Below are positions 7,855-17,102 of a stretch of 64,000 nucleotides of DNA, one piece after another. The DNA is from an uncultured Eubacterium sp. (lineage in GTDB: Bacteria > Bacillota > Clostridia > Lachnospirales > Lachnospiraceae). The position numbers and the translations under genes were made by a program. The DNA lies in the NCBI RefSeq assembly GCF_934295145.1, contig NZ_CAKRAS010000008.1, positions 1 to 64,000 of the forward strand, in the 5' to 3' direction. How positions within the stretch are numbered: the first letter of the stretch is position 1; each line of letters begins with the position of its first letter. Below the pieces are notes generated by a model. That model was not told the DNA's origin. It saw nothing but the letters and a program-made list of their open reading frames with translations, and did not search any database.

Positions 7855-9540
7855 CTATTTTTTCGCTGCTTTTGTTGTACCTGTTGACTTTTTCGTCGTA
7901 GCTTTTTTCTTTGTAACGCTTGTTTTTGCAGATTGTTTTTCCATTTTCAGTGATTCTGCTTTCTGAATTTCTGCTTCTTTTGCTGTCTGTTCTGCCTCAA
8001 GCATTAGTTTTACCCGAAGTTCTGCTTCCAGACGCTTCTGCTCACGCTCCTCAGACTCCTTTTTCCATGCCCGATCCTGCTCACGCAGTTTTTCACTGCG
8101 GGCAAACAGCCCTTCATAGAGCTCTGCATATTTTTTTGCAGAAGCTGCCCAGGAATAATCCATTGCCATGCCACGTTTTACAATATCCAGCCACTCTGAC
8201 GGATAACCAAAATAAATTTTGCAGGCATAGCGGATCATGTAAAGCATTTCATGCGCATTATAATTATGGAAACTGAAACCAGTTCCGGTGTGTTCAAACT
8301 CGTTGTAAGCTTCTACCGTATCTTTCAGTCCTCCGGTCTCACGTACCATTGGAACGGTTCCGTAACGCATGCTCATCAACTGGCTTAAACCACATGGTTC
8401 AAACAGTGACGGCATCAGAAATGCATCACATCCTGAATAAATACGGTGTGCAAACTCTTCTGAATAGCATATATTTGCAGATACACGACCCGGATATTTC
8501 TGAGCAAAGAAACGGAACATGTCTTCGTAACGCTGCTCTCCGGTTCCGAGTACCACGATCTGAATCCGCTCGTCGCCAAGAATCTCATCCATCATGTAAT
8601 CTACCAGATCAAACCCTTTCTGATCTGTCAGACGGGATACCATACCGATCAAAAATTTGTCCGGATTCTCTTCCAGACCTGTCTCCTTCTGAAGTGCAAG
8701 TTTATTTGCTCTTTTATAAGTAGGAACATCCCCGGTAAATTTTCTGGCAATGGCAGGATCTTTCTTTGGATCAAACACCTTATAATCGAGACCATTCACG
8801 ATTCCGGTCAGCGCAAATGATTTTGCACGCATCAGACCATCCAGGCCTTCGCCGCCTTCGGTGGACTGAATTTCCCTGGCATAAGTCTCACTGACGGTTG
8901 TAATGTGATCCGCATACACAATACCACCTTTTAACAGGTTGGCATTTCCATAGCTTTCCAACTTATCCATTGTAAAATAAGAACTGTCAAGTCCGGTTAC
9001 ATCGCGGATTGCATCCACATACCAGCGTCCCTGAAACTTCATATTGTGAATTGTGTATACCGTACGTATATAGCGGTAAAAATCATTCTGACGGAACTGC
9101 GCTTCCAGAAATACCGGAATCAGACCGGTCTGCCAGTCATGACAGTGAATGATATCCGGCTGAAAACCAATTTCCGGTAAAATTGTCAGCACTGCTTTAG
9201 AAAAATATCCAAATTTCTCGGCATCCTGATAAATCTGACCATACGGTGCCGGGCCGGCAAAGTAATACTCATTATCAATAAAATAAAATATAACACCGTC
9301 TTCTTTCAATTCATAGACGCCGGCATACTGCGTCCGCCAGTTTAACTGTACCTGACATTCTGTCACCAGTTTCATTTTTTCTGCGTATTTTTTATCCATG
9401 CACATGTACTTTGGAACTACAACACGCACGTCATATTCTTTCTTCGGAAAATATTTTGGCAATGAACCCACTACATCAGCCAGACCGCCGGTTTTAATAA
9501 ACGGTACTGCTTCTGATGATGCAAATAATATTTTTTTCAT
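7855..9540 (-). CDS. glgA: Glycogen synthase with a basic C-terminal extension
   Basis: A 561-residue GT5 glycosyltransferase that transfers glucose from ADP-glucose to glycogen. The nucleotide-sugar motif KTGGLADVVGSLPK starts at residue 16, and the C-terminal catalytic loop is seen in MPSLFEPCGLSQLMSMRYG. Bacterial GlgA is usually about 480 residues; here a charged coiled-coil-like stretch from about residue 485 ends in a Lys/Thr/Ala tail. I start at the ATG at 9540, which has GGGGGAACAGG before it; the longer frame to 9612 runs through the promoter. No other glg genes are adjacent. Confidence 0.93.
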   Translation of the reverse strand: MKKILFASSEAVPFIKTGGLADVVGSLPKYFPKKEYDVRVVVPKYMCMDKKYAEKMKLVTECQVQLNWRTQYAGVYELKEDGVIFYFIDNEYYFAGPAPYGQIYQDAEKFGYFSKAVLTILPEIGFQPDIIHCHDWQTGLIPVFLEAQFRQNDFYRYIRTVYTIHNMKFQGRWYVDAIRDVTGLDSSYFTMDKLESYGNANLLKGGIVYADHITTVSETYAREIQSTEGGEGLDGLMRAKSFALTGIVNGLDYKVFDPKKDPAIARKFTGDVPTYKRANKLALQKETGLEENPDKFLIGMVSRLTDQKGFDLVDYMMDEILGDERIQIVVLGTGEQRYEDMFRFFAQKYPGRVSANICYSEEFAHRIYSGCDAFLMPSLFEPCGLSQLMSMRYGTVPMVRETGGLKDTVEAYNEFEHTGTGFSFHNYNAHEMLYMIRYACKIYFGYPSEWLDIVKRGMAMDYSWAASAKKYAELYEGLFARSEKLREQDRAWKKESEEREQKRLEAELRVKLMLEAEQTAKEAEIQKAESLKMEKQSAKTSVTKKKATTKKSTGTTKAAKK

Positions 9541-9583
9541 CCTGTTCCCCCAATCCTCATTGTAGGTTGTATATTTGTAAAAT

Positions 9584-9612
9584 ATTATAGCACATTTAGT
9601 GACTCTCACCAA
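9584..9612 (-). promoter_or_regulatory. Promoter of glgA
   Basis: On the minus strand an extended -10 (TG-C-TATAAT, hexamer at 9584-9589) lies 17 bases from TTGGTG (9607-9612), leaving a leader of about 35 bases before glgA. Confidence 0.6.
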
Positions 9613-9650
9613 CTGATTTTCTCAGGTTTTCGTTCATCTTCTTTACACTG

Positions 9651-10439
9651 TCAGTTCTCCAGACGGATCTTGTCTGCAATCAGTGCAATAAATTCAGAAT
9701 TTGTCGGTTTCCCTTTTCCGTTATGAATGGTATAACCAAACAATTGATCGATCGTCTCCATCTTTCCACGGCTCCATGCAACTTCAATCGCATGCCGAAT
9801 GGCACGCTCTACCCTGCTGGCTGTGGTCTGATATTTTTTGGCAATCGTCGGATACAGGATCTTTGTGATGGAATTGAGCATTTCGATGTCATTGACTGAC
9901 ATGATGATCGCATCTCTCAGATACTGGTATCCTTTAATGTGTGCAGGCACTCCGATTTCATGGATCATATCTGTGACACGGTTTTCCAGAGACCGGCGTA
10001 CTTCTGTTTCATAGTTTTCCTGTGAACTTGTCCGACGCATATGAAATGTCTTTCTTGTTTCCTGGCGGCGAACCATTTTTATACGGTTTACGACAACATC
10101 TTTGTCGAAAGGTTTCATTATGTAATAGTCCGCACCAAGCTTGAATGCATCTTCGGTTACACGTTCCTGTCCAATTGCGCTGACCATGATAAAAGTAGGC
10201 GGCTTTTTCAAAGTTTTATCCTTCTTAACTTTGTCGATTACCCCGAGGCCGTCTAATTTTGGCATTACAATATCCAACAAAACGACATCAGGCTCTTTTG
10301 TTCTGATCATTTCATACGCTTCTTCACCATTACGTGCAGTTCCTACCACCTGTAATTCGTCATCTCTTGCCACAATATCTGACAACAGATGGACCATAAG
10401 TTCATTATCATCTGCAATTCCGACATTCAGCTTTTCCAT
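9651..10439 (-). CDS. spo0A: Sporulation master response regulator Spo0A
   Basis: A 262-residue two-domain regulator. The receiver domain (1-125) shows the acidic pair near ADDNE, the phosphoacceptor Asp56 in VVLLDIVMP and Lys109 in YIMKPFD. The C-terminal half is the Spo0A DNA-binding domain, recognisable by [18 protein letters not shown] and the end [18 protein letters not shown]. Phosphorylated Spo0A binds TGTCGAA boxes and starts sporulation. AGGAGG precedes the ATG. Unlike the Bacillus order it is not next to spoIVB, which lies 8 kb to the right with unrelated genes between. Confidence 0.98.
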   Translation of the reverse strand: MEKLNVGIADDNELMVHLLSDIVARDDELQVVGTARNGEEAYEMIRTKEPDVVLLDIVMPKLDGLGVIDKVKKDKTLKKPPTFIMVSAIGQERVTEDAFKLGADYYIMKPFDKDVVVNRIKMVRRQETRKTFHMRRTSSQENYETEVRRSLENRVTDMIHEIGVPAHIKGYQYLRDAIIMSVNDIEMLNSITKILYPTIAKKYQTTASRVERAIRHAIEVAWSRGKMETIDQLFGYTIHNGKGKPTNSEFIALIADKIRLEN

Positions 10440-10477
10440 ATTTACCTCCTAATGATTCGTATTTTGCGAACAATTGT

Positions 10478-10511
10478 ATTATAAACACTGGAAATCACAT
10501 ACCGTGTCGAT
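10478..10511 (-). promoter_or_regulatory. Candidate spo0A promoter with a 0A-like box
   Basis: A TATAAT (minus strand, 10478-10483) lies upstream of spo0A without a clear -35. TGTCGAT at 10505-10511 differs from the 0A box TGTCGAA at one base, so autoregulation is possible but unproven. Confidence 0.35.
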
Positions 10512-10617
10512 AATTGTCAACAGACTAAAAATTCTGTTTAATTGTGTTTATATTTCCATATATTACTACACAATTCATTTAGTTTCAATTTTTTCTTTGT
10601 ATGAATCAAATATACTA

Positions 10618-10659
10618 TTGACAAGTATGATGTCATATGATTTAATATTCATATGAATA
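10618..10659 (+). promoter_or_regulatory. Promoter and ArsR-type operator of the metal ATPase gene
   Basis: TTGACA at 10618-10623 is followed by an A/T-rich -10 region near 10641-10648. Overlapping it is a perfect 14-bp palindrome, TATTCATATGAATA (10646-10659), matching the A/T-rich dyads bound by ArsR/SmtB metalloregulators. Binding there would block RNA polymerase until metal releases the repressor. Confidence 0.65.
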
Positions 10660-10700
10660 CTTAATCATATATTCAGAATTTCAAACAGGAGGTTTCCCAT

Positions 10701-12992
10701 ATGCATAAATTAAATGACGAAGAGGAATTAGAACACATGCATGCGGAGGATCATTGTAGCTGTGGTTGTTGCGATGATCACGGCGAGCATGAACATCATC
10801 ACCATCACGAGGATGACGAGTATGAACATCATCACCACCATGAAGAAACACATTCTGTAGAGCGTGTCCACAGTGGAAACAGTAAAATTTACATTTTGCA
10901 AAACCTTGGCTGTGCACACTGTGCTGCAAAAATGGAGGATAAGATCAACAATATCCCAGGTGTTACTGCTGCTACAATTACCTACACGACAAAACAGTTA
11001 TGCCTCTCCGCTGCTGATCCGGATAAATATTTACCGGAAGTCCAGAAAATCTGTGCTTCCATCGAATCAGAAGTAAAAGTTGTGCCCCGTGATGAATTAG
11101 AAAAAGCAAAAAAACAGACTTCAGCCGAAGGTCATTCCAACGAAGAGGATGATGATGATAAAAAAGAACTTGCCTGCATTATTTCAGGTGCGATTCTTTT
11201 TGTCATCGGTGTTATCTTTCATCACACCATCGATCATACACTTGCTTCTTTTATTATTTTTGCTATTGCATACATCATTCTCGGTGGAGAAATTCTGGTA
11301 AAAGCTGCGAAAAACATCTCCCACGGACAGGTATTTGATGAAAACTTCCTGATGGGCATTGCAACCCTTGCTGCTTTTGCAATTCGCGATTTTCCGGAAG
11401 CAGTCGGCGTTATGCTCTTCTACCGTATCGGCGAATTTTTCGAGGATAAAGCCGTTGAACGCAGCCGTGGTCAGATCATGGATGCCGTTGATATGCGTCC
11501 GGAGGTTGTAAACCTTGTATCTGGAGACGACACTAACGTAATTCCGGCTGAAGATGCAAAGATCGGTGATATCCTGCTGATCCGCCCGGGTGACAGAATC
11601 CCGTTAGATGGTGTGATCATCGAAGGCGAAAGCCGTCTGGATACTTCCCCAATTACCGGTGAACCGGTTCCGGTTGGTGTTTCTGTCGGTAATGAAATCA
11701 CATCCGGTTGTGTCAATACTTCCGGTCAGTTAAAAATGCGTGTAGAAAAACCATTATCTGAGTCTATGGTTTCCCGTATTCTCGAATCTATGGAAAATGC
11801 TGCTGCAAGCAAACCAAAACTTGACCGCTTTATCACAAGATTTGCAAAAGTATACACTCCTTGTGTCGTACTTGCCGCTGTTATCATTGCAATCATTCCT
11901 TCCATCGTAAGTGGAAACTGGAATTACTGGATTTACACCGCAATTTCCTTCCTTGTAATGAGCTGCCCATGTGCCCTTGTATTAAGTGTCCCGCTGGCAT
12001 TCTTCTCCGGTATCGGTGCCGGCTCCAAAAAAGGGATTCTGTTCAAAGGCGGTCTTTCCATGGAATCCTTAAGTAAACTTGGCGCTGTTGTTATGGATAA
12101 GACAGGAACCATCACAGAAGGTAACTTCAAATTACAGCAAACCGTTTCCACAGGTTCTCTCTCCGAAGACGAACTACTGGCACTCTGCGCCGGATGCGAA
12201 CATCATTCCACCCATCCAATCGCTGTCAGCATTGTAACCGCAGCCAAAGGAAAAGGACTCAGCATCGAAGAACCTGCAAAACTTTCCGAGATCGCAGGAC
12301 ACGGAATTGTTGCTGAAACTAGCCATGGCACTGTTTTATGTGGTAATCATAAATTAATGGACAAATATCAGATTACAATGCCGGATCTTTCCACTGCTTC
12401 TTACGGTGCAGAAGTATTTATGGCTGTCAATGGTGAATTTTCCGGTTACATGGTTATTTCCGATACCATCAAATCTGATGCTGTTTCTGCTATCAGCCAG
12501 TTAAAGAAACTCGGTTTGCATTCCGTTATGCTGACCGGTGACGCCAAGTCCGGTGCTGACGCTGTCGCAGCAGCTACAGGAATTGATGAAGTACATGCAA
12601 AATTATTGCCGGCAGATAAATTAGAAGAACTTGGAAAAATCCGCAGCAAATACGGTTCTGTTATGTTTGTCGGTGACGGTATCAACGATGCTCCGGTGCT
12701 GGCCGGTGCTGATGTTGGTGCAGCTATGGGAAGCGGTGCTGACGCAGCCATCGAAGCTGCTGACGTCGTGTTTATGACCTCTTCCACAGAGGCCATTCCA
12801 CAGTCCATCTCAATCTCCAGGGCAACTAACCGGATTGCCATCCAGAACGTTATATTTGCGTTGGTGATCAAGATTGCGGTTATGATCCTTGGCCTGACTG
12901 GACATGCAAATATGTGGATGGCTGTATTCGCAGATACTGGTGTAGCCATGATTTGTGTATTAAACTCCATCCGCGCGCTCTATATTAAATAA
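10701..12992 (+). CDS. Zinc/cadmium/cobalt-exporting P1B-type ATPase
   Basis: A 763-residue heavy-metal P-type ATPase of the ZntA/CadA class. Residues 12-51 are a His/Cys/Asp-rich metal-binding tail with two runs of five His. An HMA domain with GCAHC follows at 70-74. The membrane metal site is SCPCALVL (CPC at 422-424), the phosphorylation site DKTGT starts at 466, and the HP locus and GDGINDAPVL hinge are intact. The length is normal. AGGAGG precedes the ATG. A palindromic operator lies in its promoter and an ArsR-family sensor gene follows, together a metal-efflux module. Zn(II)/Cd(II) is the likely substrate from the CPC motif and the partner regulator. Confidence 0.93.
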   Translation: MHKLNDEEELEHMHAEDHCSCGCCDDHGEHEHHHHHEDDEYEHHHHHEETHSVERVHSGNSKIYILQNLGCAHCAAKMEDKINNIPGVTAATITYTTKQLCLSAADPDKYLPEVQKICASIESEVKVVPRDELEKAKKQTSAEGHSNEEDDDDKKELACIISGAILFVIGVIFHHTIDHTLASFIIFAIAYIILGGEILVKAAKNISHGQVFDENFLMGIATLAAFAIRDFPEAVGVMLFYRIGEFFEDKAVERSRGQIMDAVDMRPEVVNLVSGDDTNVIPAEDAKIGDILLIRPGDRIPLDGVIIEGESRLDTSPITGEPVPVGVSVGNEITSGCVNTSGQLKMRVEKPLSESMVSRILESMENAAASKPKLDRFITRFAKVYTPCVVLAAVIIAIIPSIVSGNWNYWIYTAISFLVMSCPCALVLSVPLAFFSGIGAGSKKGILFKGGLSMESLSKLGAVVMDKTGTITEGNFKLQQTVSTGSLSEDELLALCAGCEHHSTHPIAVSIVTAAKGKGLSIEEPAKLSEIAGHGIVAETSHGTVLCGNHKLMDKYQITMPDLSTASYGAEVFMAVNGEFSGYMVISDTIKSDAVSAISQLKKLGLHSVMLTGDAKSGADAVAAATGIDEVHAKLLPADKLEELGKIRSKYGSVMFVGDGINDAPVLAGADVGAAMGSGADAAIEAADVVFMTSSTEAIPQSISISRATNRIAIQNVIFALVIKIAVMILGLTGHANMWMAVFADTGVAMICVLNSIRALYIK

Positions 12993-12994
12993 AA

Positions 12995-13109
12995 AATTGT
13001 CGGTGGTATTCTCCTGCTGCTGAAATCTGATTACATCTTGAACCAATGCATACATTACATTATCCTGTATCAGATTACTTTTAACAGCACAGAGAAACCA
13101 CCGATAATT
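12995..13109. repeat. 115-bp imperfect inverted repeat between metal ATPase and arsR genes
   Basis: The two outer arms, beginning AATTGTCGGTGGT and ending ACCACCGATAATT, pair almost perfectly. Complementarity continues inward through TCTC/GAGA, TGCTG/CAGCA and AATCTGAT/ATCAGATT with small bulges, giving about 40 paired positions per arm around a central loop of roughly 30 bases. It lies directly after the ATPase stop and just before the arsR promoter. It may terminate the ATPase transcript, or be a small non-coding mobile repeat. Confidence 0.65.
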
Positions 13110-13111
13110 AT

Positions 13112-13140
13112 TTGACTTGCTTTTCATTTTACGTTACAAT
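13112..13140 (+). promoter_or_regulatory. Promoter of the arsR-family gene
   Basis: TTGACT (13112-13117), a 17-base spacer and TACAAT (13135-13140) form a near-consensus sigma-A promoter, giving a leader of about 95 bases. It shows the regulator can be transcribed independently of the ATPase. Confidence 0.8.
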
Positions 13141-13243
13141 AAAAATGCTATGCGGGGGACTGTTGCGCCACACGATCGGACACCTGGCACAATATTTTTC
13201 CTGCAGAGTACAGCTAGAATTTCGATTTGGAGGATACAATACA

Positions 13244-13552
13244 ATGGGGATAGCAAATATGGACGATTCCACTTATGATGAAACTTTATATCAGCTCGCT
13301 GATTTATTCAAAGTATTTGGAGACCCGACCAGAATACGTATTTTATCAGTTCTTTCCAAACAGGAATTATGTGTTCAGGACATTGCTGATGCACTGTCCA
13401 TGACACAGAGTGCTATTTCACATCAACTTCGGATTTTAAAGCAATCCGCACTGGTCAAATTTCGACGGGACGGTAAAACCATCTACTACTCGCTCGCTGA
13501 TGATCATGTGGCAACCATCATGGCTCAGGGTCTGGAACATGTATGTGAATGA
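13244..13552 (+). CDS. ArsR/SmtB-family metal-responsive repressor
   Basis: A 102-residue winged-helix regulator. The recognition region is DIADALSMTQSAISHQLRIL followed by the wing DGKTIYYSLAD. The last helix has DDHVATIMAQGLEHVCE, matching the alpha-5 zinc site of CzrA/SmtB (Asp, His, then His 11 residues on) with Glu where the fourth ligand His would be. It therefore most likely senses Zn(II) or Co(II) and represses the adjacent ATPase. I start at the ATG at 13244 because GGAGG lies 10 bases before it; the longer frame from 13112 begins in the -35 hexamer of the promoter. Confidence 0.9.
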   Translation: MGIANMDDSTYDETLYQLADLFKVFGDPTRIRILSVLSKQELCVQDIADALSMTQSAISHQLRILKQSALVKFRRDGKTIYYSLADDHVATIMAQGLEHVCE

Positions 13553-13574
13553 TTATGTATGATGAAAGGGTTAT

Positions 13575-14525
13575 ATGAATATGAAAGAAAAAGCATTGCA
13601 AAGACGCAACTCATTTCTGCTTGTTCTGGCGGCTTTTATCTGGGGAATTGCATTTGTCGCACAAAGCGAAGGCGGTAAATTCGGACCATATACATTTAAC
13701 GGCATCCGTTTTTTACTGGGTGCCGCTGTCTTATGTCCGGTAATTCTGATTATGAGCAAAAAGAATCCAGACCACAAAGCAGCAACTCCTAAGAACAGAA
13801 AAGCTCTGATCACCGGCGGTATTGCCTGCGGTATTGTTCTCGGATTTGCAAGTACCCTGCAGCAGCTGGCGCTCTTTTACGGAGCAACTGCTGGAAAAGC
13901 AGGATTTTTAACTACCTGTTACATTTTAATTGTACCGATCATTGGTCTGTTTTTGGGGAAAAAATGCGGATGGAATATTTGGATTGGCATTGGTCTGGCG
14001 CTGATTGGTCTTTATCTGCTTTGCATGAAAGGTTCTTTCTCTCTGCAGTTGCCGGATCTGCTCCTCCTGCTATGTGCCCTTGGATTTTCCTTTCACATCT
14101 TGTGTGTGGATCATTTTTCCCCACTTGTGGATGGCATCAAGCTTTCCTGTGTCCAGTTTCTGGTAGCAGGTATTGTCTCTCTGATTCCTGCATTCTTCGT
14201 TGATATGCAGCACTCATTTGCCAATATTCCATCTACACTTGCTGCCTTTGGTGCACCTGCTGCCCTGATTTCCCTGCTCTATGCTGGAATTCTTTCCTCC
14301 GGTGCAGGCTATACACTTCAGGTAGTGGGCCAAAAAGGTATCAATCCGACAATTGCATCTCTGCTGATGAGCCTGGAATCAGTATTTTCCGTGCTGGGAG
14401 GCTGGATCATTCTGCATGAGCGCATGAATGGACGGGAGTTGTTCGGTTGTGCCTTAATCTTTGCAGCAGTTATCCTCGCACAAATACCACTGGAAGCTTT
14501 CCGCCGGAAATCTTCTACACAATAA
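13575..14525 (+). CDS. DMT-family (EamA) transporter
   Basis: A 316-residue protein with ten predicted membrane helices arranged as two EamA repeats: the first opens LVLAAFIWGIAFVAQSEGGK, and the second ends near INPTIASLLMSLESVFSVLG, the usual drug/metabolite-transporter hallmark. Substrate unknown; amino acids or drugs are typical for the family. AAAGGG lies before the first ATG. It follows the arsR-type gene by only 22 bases and may be cotranscribed with it, but a metal role is not implied by its sequence. Confidence 0.9.
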   Translation: MNMKEKALQRRNSFLLVLAAFIWGIAFVAQSEGGKFGPYTFNGIRFLLGAAVLCPVILIMSKKNPDHKAATPKNRKALITGGIACGIVLGFASTLQQLALFYGATAGKAGFLTTCYILIVPIIGLFLGKKCGWNIWIGIGLALIGLYLLCMKGSFSLQLPDLLLLLCALGFSFHILCVDHFSPLVDGIKLSCVQFLVAGIVSLIPAFFVDMQHSFANIPSTLAAFGAPAALISLLYAGILSSGAGYTLQVVGQKGINPTIASLLMSLESVFSVLGGWIILHERMNGRELFGCALIFAAVILAQIPLEAFRRKSSTQ

Positions 14526-14546
14526 TTTTACAATTTTGTACTAAAA

Positions 14547-14587
14547 ATACTCCCAGGTTCCTTTATGATGAAAGGAACTGGGAGTAT
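14547..14587. terminator. Hairpin between DMT transporter and acetyltransferase genes
   Basis: ATACTCCCAG-GTTCCTTT and AAAGGAAC-TGGGAGTAT pair over 17 bp with one bulged base and a 6-base loop. It has a T tract only when read on the minus strand, so its role on the plus-strand transcript is uncertain; it may partly terminate or stabilise the upstream message. Confidence 0.5.
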
Positions 14588-14609
14588 ATCATTAAGGAGA
14601 CATGATTCT

Positions 14610-15179
14610 ATGGAAAAAGATACCCGTACTGAATTTGAAAAAATGGAAGCTGGTGAAATGTTCTGGAACAGTGACGCAAAAATCGGCGAGCTAAAAAAGC
14701 ACGCCCGCAGACTTGCCGACCAATTTAATGCAACTACCGAAGATGAAGGTCAGCTTCGTCTCTCACTTTTAAAAGAATTATTCGGCGACTGCGACGATGA
14801 TATTTTTATCAAACCACCATTTCACTGCGATTATGGTTTTCATATCCATGTCGGCAAAAATTTCTTTGCCAATTTCCAGTGCGTTATGCTGGATGTAGCA
14901 CCAATTACCATCGGTGATAACTGTCTGATGGGACCACAGACCTGTCTCTACACCGTCAGTCATCCGATGGATTCCAAGACTCGAGTGGAAAATTATGTGT
15001 ATGGGAAGCCGATCAACATAGGAGACAATGTGTGGTTTGGCGGAAACTGTGTGGTACTTCCAGGCGTGACGATTGGAAATAATGTGGTTGTTGGCGCTGG
15101 ATCTGTCGTAACCAAGGATGTTCCAGATAATGCGGTTGTTGTGGGAAATCCGGCTAAAATTATCCGATATACAACTTAA
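14610..15179 (+). CDS. Sugar O-acetyltransferase (maltose/galactoside acetyltransferase family)
   Basis: A 189-residue left-handed beta-helix enzyme that moves acetyl from acetyl-CoA to a sugar hydroxyl. The N-terminal Mac domain is seen in EKMEAGEMFWNSDAKIGELK, and hexapeptide repeats run from about residue 70. The catalytic histidine is in YTVSHPMDSKTR, and the C-terminal GNNVVVGAGSVVTKDVPDN is typical. AAGGAGA precedes the ATG at 14610; the longer frame from 14565 starts inside the upstream hairpin. Its physiological substrate is unknown, and detoxification of non-metabolised sugars is the family's proposed role. Confidence 0.9.
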   Translation: MEKDTRTEFEKMEAGEMFWNSDAKIGELKKHARRLADQFNATTEDEGQLRLSLLKELFGDCDDDIFIKPPFHCDYGFHIHVGKNFFANFQCVMLDVAPITIGDNCLMGPQTCLYTVSHPMDSKTRVENYVYGKPINIGDNVWFGGNCVVLPGVTIGNNVVVGAGSVVTKDVPDNAVVVGNPAKIIRYTT

Positions 15180-15215
15180 TGTAAATTGGTTAAAATTTAA
15201 TATTTTAATAAAAAT

Positions 15216-15848
15216 TTACGGTTTTACAATCAAATCTGCCTGTGTCATTTTTTCGGCAATGACATACATGTTGGTCACTTCACCGACCTTAAGTTTGTCA
15301 CTTAATCCATAATGATTCAGACAGGTTCCACAAGTCAGGATTTCTACCCCCTGTGCTTCCAGGGATTTCAAATCTTCCAGTGACGGTGATTCCTCGCAGG
15401 AAATTTTTGCACCGCCATTATACATTAAGATGGTCGTCGGCAGTTCCTCCTGCTGGCTCAGTGCATAGATAAATCCTTTCATCAGGATTGCACCAAGTTC
15501 CTCATCTCCACTTCCCATGGTAGACGATGACAATACCACAACTGTATTTTTCTTTCTTGCATCCGGATAGCAGACAGTCTGCTCTTCTTCTGCAGATTCA
15601 GCTGGTTCTGCATTTGTTGAAGTTCCATCCGCTGAAATCGTCATGATCACTTCATACTGTCCCTCTCCCAGCTTCTGGGATTTTACTCCATATCCCTTCT
15701 GGTTTGCCATCTTGGTCAGATTCTGTACTGCGATTTCATTATCCACCAGTGTCATTACTTCTCCACTGCCATTTAATTCCTTGATGGCATTTTTTGTTTT
15801 TACTACCGGAATTGGACAAGTATCTCCCATTGCGTTTACTTTGATCAT
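15216..15848 (-). CDS. yedF: YedF-type sulfurtransferase-like selenium metabolism protein
   Basis: A 210-residue fusion of a TusA-like domain and a DsrE-like domain. The TusA part has the CPxP motif in GDTCPIPVVKTK, whose cysteine normally carries the persulfide or selenide. The second half has VLSSSTMGSGDEELGAILMK and the cysteine in EILTCGTCLNHY. Such proteins are commonly encoded with selD in Clostridia and are inferred to act in selenium handling. I start at the ATG at 15848: the upstream ATG at 15863 contains the GGAGGA that serves as its ribosome site. Probably cotranscribed with selD. Confidence 0.88.
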   Translation of the reverse strand: MIKVNAMGDTCPIPVVKTKNAIKELNGSGEVMTLVDNEIAVQNLTKMANQKGYGVKSQKLGEGQYEVIMTISADGTSTNAEPAESAEEEQTVCYPDARKKNTVVVLSSSTMGSGDEELGAILMKGFIYALSQQEELPTTILMYNGGAKISCEESPSLEDLKSLEAQGVEILTCGTCLNHYGLSDKLKVGEVTNMYVIAEKMTQADLIVKP

Positions 15849-15974
15849 TTCTTTTTCCTCCATATCAATATACTTTGTATTATTTATAGGATTCCGTTTA
15901 CGACTGATAGCGCTGTGGGTAACTTTATATAGATATGCATATCTTACAGCAAAATACCAAAGACTTGCTTCATT

Positions 15975-17003
15975 TTACATAGTCACTGTGATTTCCACAT
16001 CGCCTTTTTCGATAATTTCACCAACAATTGCTGCCGGAAGTCCTGCTTCCTGCAATTCTTTTTCTAATGTTTCTGCCTGCAAAGCCTCCACAGCCACCAA
16101 CAGCCCTCCGGATGTCTGCGGGTCATACAGTACTTCTTCCATGGCAAACGGCACATTTTCAAATTTCACATAATCCTGCACATGATTTCGATTACGCTGT
16201 CCCGCTGCTGTCAGCAAAAATTCATCTGCATAATCCAATGCTTCCGGAAATATCGGTACCTGCTTTGCATTAATCTGGCAGCTCAAAGTTCCATCCATCA
16301 TCTCGTGTAAGTGTCCCAAAAAACTGAAACCTGTCACATCCGTGCAGGCATGAATATCATAATTTCTGCAGATCAATGCCGCATATTTATTTAATGTTGT
16401 CATGGAAAAAATTGCAGCTTCCACAGCCTCTGCGGAAGCTTCCTGTACACGATTTGCCGTACAGATAATGCCAACACCAAGCTTCTTCGTCAAAATCAAT
16501 TTATCACCCGGTTTCCCTCCATTATTCGGATAAATCCGATCCGGGTGTACAACGCCGGTCACCGACAATCCATATTTCACATCAGAATCGTTGATAGAAT
16601 GTCCTCCGGCCAGTGTTCCACCGGCTTCGATTACTTTCTCAGAACCGCCGCGCATGATCTCACCTAAAATATTCAGATCCATGGTTTCCGGAAAACATAC
16701 AATATTTAACGCCGTTTTCACTTCACCACCCATGGCATAGATATCACTCAGAGCATTGGTTGCCGCAATTTTACCAAATGTATACGGATCTTCCACCATC
16801 GGTGGAAAAAAATCCAATGTCTGTACGATAGCAATATCATCACTGACCTGATATACTGCTGCGTCATCCTTGCTGTCATAACCGATCAGCAGGTTGGGAT
16901 CCTGCGGCCCCTTAGGCAGACGTTCCAACACACGACTTAAAATGCCGGCACCTAGCTTTGCTGTGCATCCGCCGCCTTTGCAAAATGTAATTTTTTCTCC
17001 CAT
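15975..17003 (-). CDS. selD: Selenide, water dikinase (selenophosphate synthetase)
   Basis: A 342-residue enzyme that makes selenophosphate from selenide and ATP for selenocysteine, selenouridine or selenium-cofactor formation. The N-terminal catalytic Cys/Lys pair is in GGGCTAKLG, with cysteine rather than selenocysteine at the active position. The ATP/metal-binding regions include [18 protein letters not shown] and [13 protein letters not shown]. Length is normal. I start at the ATG at 17003; a frame five codons longer exists but GGGGGAC sits better for this one. selA, selB and tRNA-Sec are not in the window, so which selenium use it serves is open. Confidence 0.95.
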   Translation of the reverse strand: MGEKITFCKGGGCTAKLGAGILSRVLERLPKGPQDPNLLIGYDSKDDAAVYQVSDDIAIVQTLDFFPPMVEDPYTFGKIAATNALSDIYAMGGEVKTALNIVCFPETMDLNILGEIMRGGSEKVIEAGGTLAGGHSINDSDVKYGLSVTGVVHPDRIYPNNGGKPGDKLILTKKLGVGIICTANRVQEASAEAVEAAIFSMTTLNKYAALICRNYDIHACTDVTGFSFLGHLHEMMDGTLSCQINAKQVPIFPEALDYADEFLLTAAGQRNRNHVQDYVKFENVPFAMEEVLYDPQTSGGLLVAVEALQAETLEKELQEAGLPAAIVGEIIEKGDVEITVTM

Positions 17004-17102
17004 TCTTCCGTCCCCCACATCTTTTTTTCATTACTATATATCATTATAGCAAATATCACTCAGTTTGAGAAAAAGATTTTTCCTATGAAAGCATTTCCTC
17101 TA

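Noticed and set aside
13112..13243. An N-terminal extension of the ArsR-type protein from the TTG at 13112
   Set aside because: That TTG is the start of a consensus -35 hexamer; the ATG at 13244 has a proper ribosome site and gives the family's normal length.
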